From Candidatus Heimdallarchaeota archaeon (GTDB lineage: Archaea; Asgardarchaeota; Heimdallarchaeia; Heimdallarchaeales; Kariarchaeaceae): a stretch of DNA of 5,395 nucleotides. Each line of letters opens with the position of its first letter. Position 1 is the first letter of the stretch. Location: positions 1 to 5,395 of the forward strand of contig JAOUKW010000295.1 in assembly GCA_029882335.1 (NCBI GenBank). Reading direction: 5' to 3'. A program made the position numbers and the translations under genes. The notes below the pieces were generated by a model. The model had not been told where the DNA came from. It did not search any database and saw nothing but the letters and a program-made list of their open reading frames with translations. Of this stretch, positions 1-5,395 are shown piece after piece.

Positions 1-903
1 ATTTCACGTCCAGATTATATTGAAAGAGCAGGATCTGTGAAAAAGAGCAGATTGCAATTTTTACCCAAATTTTCACCTCGTGGAAAGCTGGCTTTAAAAT
101 ATCCTTTGATATTTGATCAATTTAGAGCAGATCGAAGTTATTTCTTTATATGGACGATAATTATGGTTATTGTGTCACTATACATTGTATTTTTATTCAA
201 TACTGCACTTAAAGATGATCCATCAGTACTTGTATCAACTATGGCTTCATTCGAATCAATGTTGAAAGCTTTTACTTTAGGGCATCCTGTTGAGGCATCA
301 TTTATGGGCTTTTTATCTTTTGAAGTGTTTGGTTTATCTTGGTTATATTATGGTGTTTATATCTTAATTGTAGCGATTAACATTCCAAATAGAGATCAAT
401 CAAAAGATGAACAGGATTTAATTTGGTCTAATTCTATAACTCCAGAAAAGGTAATATATCATCGAACGTTAAGTTTGATTATTTTCTTTACTATTTATTA
501 TTGGATGACATTTTTTGCATTGACAGGGTTTTCTTTACTAATGAATTTAGATTATAATACTACTGAAGTTTTTGCATCATTTATTGTGGGGTATATTTAT
601 TATATTGGCTTAATTTTATTATTAACAGGAATTCCAATGCACTTCTCAATAGGAAAAGGTAAGAAAATTGCATTATGGTATTATGTTATCTCTATTTTAC
701 TCCTATTAACTGCATTTATGGTTGATTCAGTTGAATTTCTCAAGTATTTATCAATTGTATATTATTATGACCCTGTTGGTATTTCTCTTGGTAAATCGAA
801 AATTATAGTGGAACTTTTCAAATCTATTTGTGTATTTATCATTTCAGCAGCTATATATCATTTAGGTTTAAAATACAGATTCAGTAAAATGGATTTATTA
901 TAA
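1..903 (+). CDS. ABC-2 type exporter permease, C-terminal half (5' end outside window)
   Basis: The product is an integral membrane permease that would pair with an ATP-binding subunit, presumably encoded upstream, to export an unknown substrate. The frame is open to the left edge, so the gene is probably partial. A GTG at 37 would give 288 residues, but in-frame codons before it read ISRPDYIERAGS and look like genuine protein. Numbering from that GTG, six hydrophobic helices lie at about 35-54, 92-115, 146-168, 179-199, 210-229 and 259-276. The acidic/basic loop after helix 2 (NRDQSKDEQDLIWSNSITPEKV, about 117-139) resembles the conserved EE-x-G-R-x-E-x-L-L loop of the large two-module permeases often labelled 'exporter of polyketide antibiotics'. 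The C-terminal FSKMDLL matches ISRPDYI at the left edge, as expected if an N-terminal six-helix module precedes. Substrate unknown. The ABC-2 call is fairly secure; the two-module reading is inference. Confidence 0.72.
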   Translation: MSRPDYIERAGSVKKSRLQFLPKFSPRGKLALKYPLIFDQFRADRSYFFIWTIIMVIVSLYIVFLFNTALKDDPSVLVSTMASFESMLKAFTLGHPVEASFMGFLSFEVFGLSWLYYGVYILIVAINIPNRDQSKDEQDLIWSNSITPEKVIYHRTLSLIIFFTIYYWMTFFALTGFSLLMNLDYNTTEVFASFIVGYIYYIGLILLLTGIPMHFSIGKGKKIALWYYVISILLLLTAFMVDSVEFLKYLSIVYYYDPVGISLGKSKIIVELFKSICVFIISAAIYHLGLKYRFSKMDLL

Positions 904-968
904 CTGTGTTAAATCAATGAATTCCCAACGAACAATTCAATATTTTTATTCATTTAATTTTATTTTAA

Positions 969-977
969 TTTAAAAAT
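969..977 (+). promoter_or_regulatory. Candidate archaeal TATA box for the small surface protein gene
   Basis: TTTAAAAAT lies about 35 bp before the ATG at 1008. An archaeal TATA box sits roughly 25-27 bp before the transcription start, so initiation would fall a few bases before the start codon and the message would be leaderless or nearly so. In agreement, no purine-rich Shine-Dalgarno sequence is visible between 980 and 1007. The surrounding DNA is so AT-rich that TATA-like words occur by chance, so the call rests mainly on spacing. Confidence 0.35.
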
Positions 978-1007
978 GTTTTAATAATAAATTACTATTT
1001 TTAATAC

Positions 1008-1676
1008 ATGAAAAAAATAATACCGTTTCTAATATTATTATTGTTGTTTATTTTACCCATAAATGGAACAACAGAATGGGATGATTCCGTTGTCACTGGT
1101 GGACAACTATATTGGCACGCTGAAAAATCAGAATTAAGAGATTTGGATAATAATGAAGTTTATACAGACAACAATTTGGTAGGTGGAGCAAATGTTCCTG
1201 ATGGAGAGACTTACATTACAATTGATGAAAATCCAAGTAATACTTTTGATTTAATCAATGGAGATAGAATCGAATTTACCATTGTAATAGAGGGTGATAT
1301 GATATTCATAGTTGATGATTATAATTCAGATTATCATTTGTTAGTTTTACCAATTGGTATAGAATTTTTTGAACTTTTATTTAATGAGGTTAATCTTCTT
1401 GAAAATTTAACTTCATCAACGTTCGTTAGTAAAGATATTACTAACGGAATTGCAACCCTTGTTATGATATATAACCAAACAAATAACGTGACCTATAAAT
1501 GGAATATAGAAACTGGAATTTTATCAGAAAAAATGGTTTTAGCTCCCTCTGGCTTGAGTTTACATATTGTTGAAGGAAAAAATAATTTTTTAACAATTCC
1601 TGTACTTCATGTATTTGTTTCTTTGATCCATTTAATTTTTATTTTACAGATAAAAAAGAAGTTTACGAGTAGATAA
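1008..1676 (+). CDS. Small secreted, membrane-anchored surface protein of unknown function
   Basis: I do not recognise a characterised family. Residues 1-20 form a signal peptide: a KK n-region, an Ile/Leu/Phe-rich core and likely cleavage near PINGT. Residues 21-190 form a polar, probably beta-rich ectodomain with acidic patches (WDDS, DLDNNE, VDDYNSDYH). Residues about 194-214 form a hydrophobic helix followed by the basic tail KKKFTSR, giving an outside-facing domain held by a C-terminal anchor. Sequons at N133, N156 and N160 could be glycosylated. The segment YKWNIETGILSEKMVL resembles the 'x-Tyr-x-x-x-TG-[IV]-L' strand turn common in anchored archaeal surface proteins, including some called 'choice-of-anchor' proteins; that likeness is only an impression. 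The start is firm: an in-frame TAA lies just two codons before the ATG. The gene follows the exporter permease by 104 bp on the same strand and may serve with it, but it seems to have its own promoter. Confidence 0.8.
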   Translation: MKKIIPFLILLLLFILPINGTTEWDDSVVTGGQLYWHAEKSELRDLDNNEVYTDNNLVGGANVPDGETYITIDENPSNTFDLINGDRIEFTIVIEGDMIFIVDDYNSDYHLLVLPIGIEFFELLFNEVNLLENLTSSTFVSKDITNGIATLVMIYNQTNNVTYKWNIETGILSEKMVLAPSGLSLHIVEGKNNFLTIPVLHVFVSLIHLIFILQIKKKFTSR

Positions 1677-1782
1677 TTAAATAAAATAAACCGATTATCT
1701 ATATTTTAAATTAATTAGGATAAATCAAGTAGAGTAGTAAAGTTTATAGTTTTCAATTACAGTGTTCTATTTTAAATAATTA
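1677..1782. terminator. Convergent intergenic region with T-rich tracts, probable 3' ends of both flanking genes
   Basis: The small surface protein gene (+) and rtcB (-) end facing each other here. No stable GC-rich hairpin is visible. T-rich runs occur on the plus strand around 1701-1708 and 1764-1773. On the minus strand there is a T-rich run opposite 1676-1690. Archaeal termination often occurs at such U-rich tracts without a hairpin, so both transcripts could end here. This is inferred from layout and composition only. Confidence 0.3.
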
Positions 1783-3063
1783 TTAATTTGCTTTAAAATT
1801 ATATACAGGCTTCATAATAGTAATGATATCTACTGATGAAGCAAGGTTTCTTATGATTTCCTCTGAGTTTTTATATGCCTGAGGAGCTTCATCAATTGTT
1901 TTTTCCGAAACACAGCTTGTCCAAACATCTTTCATTGTATTTTTAAATTCTTGGAGATTAATAATCTTTTCAGCTTGGGTTCTAGATAATTTCCTACCAG
2001 CACCATGAGCTGCCGAGTAATTCCAATCTTCATTTCCTTTTCCAACACCAAGAATTGTTCCTTCTGCCATATTTAGAGGAATTAGTAATTTTTCTCCTTT
2101 ATGGGCAGAAATTGCTCCTTTTCTTAGTATATTATCATTGAAATTGATATAATTATGAACAGATTCAATAAAATCTAATTCTTGAATTTTCAATCCGAGG
2201 TAATTTATAATATTATCTGCCATAACTAACCGATTTAACTTTGCGTAAATCTGTGCTATTTTCATATCTCTGAAATAAGCTTCTCTATTTTCATCCTCAA
2301 GATATTCTAGACCACTCGGTTTCCAATGTCTTCGCTTTAACTCGTCCGTTTTAGATTTAATTAGCATTGGTATTTGATCTTCTTTACCTTTTAGTTTTGC
2401 TTCTTTAACTATTTCTTCAAAATTAATTTTTTCATTAGTTGTTTTAGGTTTGAACAAATCTTCTGCAATAGCTTGATGATACAATGCAATTGCTAATCCA
2501 AAGCTCCTAGAACCTGAATGAATTATTAACCAATAATTACCTTCATGGTCTAAATTAATCTCAATGAAGTGATTTCCTCCTCCTAGAGAACCTATTGACC
2601 TTAATACTCGATCTATATCCTGATATTTATCCTTGATTGCTTCCATTGATTTTATTTTATCAATGAAGTCAGTGTAATCTCGAATTCCAGTATTTTCTAA
2701 GTTGATTAATTCAAAAAGATGTGATGCTGGATATACATCATTTCTGTGTCTATATCCTGCAGGTACTTTTTCGCGAATTATTTTATCTAATTCTTCAAAG
2801 TTAGGTGGGGTAATACCTATTTTCCAAGCAGAAACCCCACATCCAATATCCACACCAATAATATTTGGAACTACCCTATTTGTTAAATTCACAGTCATTC
2901 CAATGACTGCCCCCTTACCAGTATGTACATCTGGCATAATTCTAATCTTCGTGTCCTCTAATGCTGGATGATTCACGAGTTTTGTAATTTGAATTTCAGT
3001 TGAAATTTCTAGTGAATCAGTATAGATTTTAGCCTTACTGTACGTTCCATTAATTTCTATCAT
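1783..3063 (-). CDS. rtcB: RNA-splicing/repair ligase RtcB (bacterial-type subfamily)
   Basis: RtcB is a cytosolic, Mn2+- and GTP-dependent ligase that joins RNA 2',3'-cyclic phosphate or 3'-phosphate ends to 5'-OH ends, in tRNA exon joining or RNA repair. The 426-residue product carries the full motif set: MPDVHTGKG (43-51), DIGCGV with metal ligands D72 and C75, GGGNHFIE with N164, H165 and E168, HSGSRSFG with H182, HNY with H303, RKGAISAHKGE (314-324), and AAHGAGRKLSR with H353, the histidine that takes GMP. K424, near the C-terminus, matches the conserved terminal lysine. Spacing of C75, H165 and H182 equals that of the E. coli enzyme, and the ending IMKPVYNFKAN is typical of Firmicutes/Bacteroidetes-type RtcB. 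No intein is present. A Lys/Glu-rich segment (about 200-265) lengthens it slightly over E. coli RtcB (408 residues). The ATG is fixed by an in-frame TGA three codons upstream and a strong ribosome site. No archease gene lies in the window. Confidence 0.96.
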   Translation of the reverse strand: MIEINGTYSKAKIYTDSLEISTEIQITKLVNHPALEDTKIRIMPDVHTGKGAVIGMTVNLTNRVVPNIIGVDIGCGVSAWKIGITPPNFEELDKIIREKVPAGYRHRNDVYPASHLFELINLENTGIRDYTDFIDKIKSMEAIKDKYQDIDRVLRSIGSLGGGNHFIEINLDHEGNYWLIIHSGSRSFGLAIALYHQAIAEDLFKPKTTNEKINFEEIVKEAKLKGKEDQIPMLIKSKTDELKRRHWKPSGLEYLEDENREAYFRDMKIAQIYAKLNRLVMADNIINYLGLKIQELDFIESVHNYINFNDNILRKGAISAHKGEKLLIPLNMAEGTILGVGKGNEDWNYSAAHGAGRKLSRTQAEKIINLQEFKNTMKDVWTSCVSEKTIDEAPQAYKNSEEIIRNLASSVDIITIMKPVYNFKAN

Positions 3064-3069
3064 GATATT

Positions 3070-3076
3070 TCACCTC
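3070..3076 (-). promoter_or_regulatory. Strong Shine-Dalgarno site of rtcB
   Basis: On the minus strand GAGGTGA stands six bases before the rtcB ATG. It is a seven-base perfect match to the complement of the usual 16S rRNA 3' end (ATCACCTCC). Its last three bases form the in-frame TGA that rules out any longer rtcB reading frame, so this site decides the start. The only other start visible in the window, at 1008, has nothing comparable. Confidence 0.85.
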
Positions 3077-3470
3077 ATTTGGTTGATTTATTCAGAAAAT
3101 TATTGTTTTTTTCTCAATTTTTGATTGAAATAAAAATTTAAATTTTTAATCTTCAATGCTTAAACCTTTCTGAATTAATCTTAGATGAACTAGCGGAAAT
3201 TTCCTTGTATTATACTAAGATTTAGTTTAAACATTGCTTATCAATTTATATTGTAATCGATTATAAACACTTTGATTAATTAATTGTTCATATTCACTAT
3301 ATTTATTATTTGTTTGACTTAAATAAATTGTATTTGAATATCTTTATTATAGGTATTATTTTCTTGCATTTCAGTTATTATTGTATTAGAACTTATAATT
3401 GTTTATAGTTGTTTATTAAAAATATAATTGGATAAAATAAGTCAAAATTTAATTCTTATAAAATACAATA
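3077..3470. other. Gene-free AT-rich region between the repeat protein gene and rtcB
   Basis: No reading frame of note, tRNA, C/D-box RNA or CRISPR unit is visible on either strand. It should hold the 3' untranslated end of the repeat protein gene (right side) and the rtcB promoter (left side). Small features seen are the 18-bp palindrome at 3131-3148, a 10-bp palindrome GGAAATTTCC at 3195-3204, and TTGTTTAT twice at 3399-3406 and 3409-3416. T-rich tracts on the minus strand just left of 3470 could end the upstream transcript. The function of the middle (about 3150-3400) is unknown. Confidence 0.6.
3131..3148 (-). promoter_or_regulatory. 18-bp perfect AT palindrome, candidate TATA box/operator of rtcB
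   Basis: TAAAAATTTAAATTTTTA reads identically on both strands. It contains TTTAAA-type cores suited to TBP and lies about 70-85 bp before the rtcB ATG. Initiation 25-27 bp downstream would give a leader of roughly 50 nt, enough to include the Shine-Dalgarno site. The symmetry could serve a dimeric regulator, or could simply arise from the very high A+T content. No other promoter-like element in the gap stands out. Confidence 0.4.
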
Positions 3471-5395
3471 TTAAGTTTCTTTTCGTATAAATTTATGAGA
3501 GACTCTATAAATTACCCCTATCAATAATAAAGGCATGATAGATAACCACAAATTAAAATCAAGAAATCCGGAAGAATTATCTGATGTATTTTGATCTGGA
3601 TTTTGATTACTTGATGGATTTTGATTACTAGGGTTGTTTTGTTGTTGAACAGTAAAAGTCCCAGAGATCGCAGATTCATTATGTTCTATACCTTGAACAA
3701 TAATATAAAAATCACCAGTACCAAAGGTTAATTGTATTGTAGTACTAGATCCTCCAAATGATAATTGATTTAACAAAGTATCGGATGATGTATATATGTA
3801 TAATGTAAGTTGATTTGAAATAAAACCATTAATATTAACTGTCATTACATCATTTACCTGAAATACATCTCCCGAGGAGGGATTGTTAATTACTGGATTT
3901 GCAATGGAAATTAACTGCTGATTAGTTTCGCCATATTCTACTCCTTCGATAACAATCTTATAATTATGTCCAAATGATATGCCATTGGCATTCCAAACTA
4001 TGGATCCATTATTTAAAATGTTATCCGCAATATTTTCAATTAAATTATCTGAATCATCATAAAGATTGATATTAACATGATTTGAATAGAAACTAGACCA
4101 ATTTATATAATTATCCATTCCTGCAACCATTACTCCAAAGACTGTGATGATACCTGGTGCTATAACTGTAAATTGATCTGAAAATATCTCCTGATTTAAT
4201 ACTGTTATTGAAACTGTATAATTAAATGTTCCATCAAATCCTTGAGTATCAAATAATACATAATTATTATCATTTGATTCATATAATGATTGAATAAGAA
4301 TATTATTTGTTGATACTCTATATAATTTTATGACTGGATATTGAATAAATTCACCATACCATGTTACATTAATTAGATCTCCTACAAGATAATAATCACC
4401 GAGTGAGGGAGACATGAATTGTGGTTTATGAACAGTAAAATTATCACTCATGGCAAATTCATTGGGGTTATCTAAGCTTTGTATCTTAACCTGATAATTT
4501 TGACTGGCTATAGATATATTATTTACAGTCCAATAAAAATTGTTATTTGAGATAGGATTGTTAGAATATTCTGTAATATTGAATAGGAATACACCATTTA
4601 ATAGAAGTTTAATACTTACTGAAGAACCAAGTAAACCAATCCATTGAATATGTAAGGATGAACCTTCTCTTGTCTCTTCATTAAGAACAGGATAATTTAC
4701 ATTTCCACTAGTAATTGAAAATACGGGTGTTTCAAAATATTTGTTACCATCTAAACCTGTGACTCTTATCTTATAGTTAATATAATTATCAACAGTATCT
4801 TGAATGATATAAGTATATGAACCATTATTGAGTACTGATGGTGCAATAACTACATATGCTTGTGTATTTTTACGTAATTCTATTTTCACATCAGAATCGA
4901 TATAACCAGTCCAATTAATTTGTAGTGATTCACCTTTTTTATAATTTTCACCACCTGTAGGTGTGGTTATTCTTTGATTTACAATTTGAAATTCATTTGA
5001 AAATATAAAAACGGTTGAATCTAAATTACTTGCAACTCTTATAGTGTAATTATTTGTATCATAAATCCATCCTGTATTTATTGTATAGCTTCTTGATGTT
5101 GATGTTGTACCAGTGTTGAGTGTATAAATTAGATCAATACCTGAAAATATTTTTACATTGACTGCACCTATAAAACCACTCCAAGTGGCTGTAAGTACGT
5201 CTCCTTTGTAAAATGTAGTTGGACTTATAGTGTTAAGCGCGGGATTCATCAGATATAATGAATGACTGGATAAAACTAAAGTTAAGTCTGTTAAACTTGT
5301 TACTTTAATTCTGTATACTGAAGAAAGAGTTAGAGTATTTGGTACAGTCCAAAATAAACTACCATTATTAACCATACTTGAAGAAATTGTAAGTA
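3471..5395 (-). CDS. Large cell-surface protein with tandem Kre9/KNH-like repeats and C-terminal membrane anchor (N-terminus outside window)
   Basis: This is probably an extracellular stalk or adhesin; its ligand is unknown. The frame is open to the right edge (codons before the Met at 5375 read LTISSS), and that Met falls inside a repeat, so the gene is partial. Numbering from that Met, a broken repeat (1-43) precedes six repeats of 85-93 residues (44-131, 134-222, 223-315, 316-404, 405-491, 492-576). Each shows a Pro/Gly turn, a W-x-G strand (W65, W155, W245, W339, W426), often NGS-[LYI]-x-[WY], a Y-x-[IV] strand, and a closing S-x-x-F-x-[IV]. This pattern resembles the Ser-Thr-rich GPI-anchored/Kre9-KNH beta-sandwich family. 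The last repeat has lost the Trp (I515). An Asn/Gln/Ser/Pro-rich linker (577-603), one hydrophobic helix (about 608-624) and the basic tail HKFIRKET follow. About 14 N-X-S/T sequons suggest N-glycosylation. There is no lipobox, LPXTG or catalytic motif. The architecture is secure; the family name is likely. Confidence 0.85.
   Translation of the reverse strand, partial: LTISSSMVNNGSLFWTVPNTLTLSSVYRIKVTSLTDLTLVLSSHSLYLMNPALNTISPTTFYKGDVLTATWSGFIGAVNVKIFSGIDLIYTLNTGTTSTSRSYTINTGWIYDTNNYTIRVASNLDSTVFIFSNEFQIVNQRITTPTGGENYKKGESLQINWTGYIDSDVKIELRKNTQAYVVIAPSVLNNGSYTYIIQDTVDNYINYKIRVTGLDGNKYFETPVFSITSGNVNYPVLNEETREGSSLHIQWIGLLGSSVSIKLLLNGVFLFNITEYSNNPISNNNFYWTVNNISIASQNYQVKIQSLDNPNEFAMSDNFTVHKPQFMSPSLGDYYLVGDLINVTWYGEFIQYPVIKLYRVSTNNILIQSLYESNDNNYVLFDTQGFDGTFNYTVSITVLNQEIFSDQFTVIAPGIITVFGVMVAGMDNYINWSSFYSNHVNINLYDDSDNLIENIADNILNNGSIVWNANGISFGHNYKIVIEGVEYGETNQQLISIANPVINNPSSGDVFQVNDVMTVNINGFISNQLTLYIYTSSDTLLNQLSFGGSSTTIQLTFGTGDFYIIVQGIEHNESAISGTFTVQQQNNPSNQNPSSNQNPDQNTSDNSSGFLDFNLWLSIMPLLLIGVIYRVSHKFIRKET
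3598..3629 (-). repeat. 14-bp direct repeat in the stalk linker
   Basis: GGATTTTGATTACT occurs at 3598-3611 and again at 3616-3629, a period of 18 bp or six codons. On the coding strand it encodes repeats of S-N-Q-N-P in the low-complexity linker just outside the membrane helix of the repeat protein. Related codons continue to about 3640. An in-frame 18-bp period allows stalk length to change by slippage without breaking the frame. Confidence 0.7.
3648..5246 (-). repeat. Six tandem Kre9/KNH-like beta-sandwich repeats (protein level)
   Basis: The signature Trp residues stand 90, 90, 94 and 87 residues apart, and the equivalent of Trp in the sixth repeat follows 89 residues later. The repeats are strongly diverged: apart from the W-x-G, Y-x-[IV] and F-x-[IV] positions and hydrophobic alternation, little identity remains, and no long DNA repeat is visible. 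That argues for an old array rather than recent copying. A seventh, incomplete repeat lies to the right (5247-5395). The fifth repeat has W-S-S in place of W-x-G, and the sixth lacks the Trp. Confidence 0.8.

Noticed and set aside
37..39. GTG as the true start of the permease
   Set aside because: The frame stays open to the left edge, the preceding residues look like the inter-module linker, and the matching motif at the C-terminus suggests an upstream module. The weak AGGA a few bases before the GTG is not enough to prefer it, though it cannot be excluded.
2702..2971. Open frame of 89 codons on the plus strand
   Set aside because: It lies wholly antisense to the conserved N-terminal half of rtcB, including the DIGCGV and MPDVHTGKG motif region, and encodes no recognisable protein; it is a shadow of rtcB.
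1783..3063. Intein in RtcB
   Set aside because: Some archaeal RtcB proteins carry one, but here the spacing between all active-site motifs matches that of an uninterrupted enzyme, and only a modest Lys/Glu-rich family-typical segment is present.
3195..3204. GGAAATTTCC palindrome in the intergenic gap
   Set aside because: A 10-bp palindrome is expected by chance in AT-rich DNA, and it stands well upstream of the likely rtcB promoter with no second copy.
3399..3416. TTGTTTAT repeated with 10-bp period
   Set aside because: There are only two short copies in low-complexity DNA, with no spacer-repeat pattern and no link to a gene start.
3064..3470. Possible tRNA or C/D-box guide RNA in the gap
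   Set aside because: CTGA and GATGA-like words occur near 3170-3190, but in the wrong order and spacing, and no cloverleaf or T-loop sequence was seen on either strand.
5373..5375. ATG as the true start of the repeat protein
   Set aside because: It would begin in the middle of a repeat with no signal peptide, and the frame continues open to the right edge (LTISSS).

Overview
This is an AT-rich stretch carrying four protein genes, two of them cut by the window edges. No rRNA, tRNA, CRISPR array or insertion sequence was found by eye. The window most resembles an AT-rich archaeon, possibly of the Asgard/Heimdallarchaeia type. Three observations point that way. Two secreted proteins are held by a C-terminal membrane helix with a short basic tail, with no lipobox or sortase motif. 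One of them is dense in N-X-S/T sequons. One gene appears to be read from a leaderless or nearly leaderless transcript with a TATA-like box at the expected distance. The placement is an inference; a bacterial host is not excluded, because the rtcB gene itself is clearly of bacterial type.

Layout: (1) Positions 1-903 (+) hold the C-terminal half of an ABC-2 type exporter permease, running in from the left edge. (2) Positions 1008-1676 (+) encode a small unrecognised surface protein with a signal peptide, an ectodomain and a C-terminal helix. It starts 104 bp after the permease, apparently from its own promoter. (3) A short convergent gap follows, then positions 1783-3063 (-) encode a complete RtcB RNA ligase. 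All expected metal ligands and the guanylylated histidine are in place, and a strong Shine-Dalgarno site precedes it. (4) About 400 bp of very AT-rich non-coding DNA holds an 18-bp perfect palindrome in the probable rtcB promoter. (5) Positions 3471-5395 (-) encode the C-terminal part of a large surface protein. It has at least six tandem beta-sandwich repeats resembling the Kre9/KNH (Ser-Thr-rich GPI-anchored) family, then an Asn/Gln/Ser/Pro-rich stalk and a membrane anchor. The gene runs off the right edge.

The genes do not form one obvious pathway. The permease and the small anchored protein may be a functional pair (export and cell surface). The repeat protein is probably a cell-surface stalk or adhesin. 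The RtcB gene looks like an independent RNA-repair gene, probably acquired from bacteria. I did not find a convincing new multi-gene system. The items most worth a second look are the mirrored motif showing that the permease is a tandem two-module protein, the bacterial-type rtcB with its unusual translation signal and palindromic promoter, and the incomplete repeat protein.
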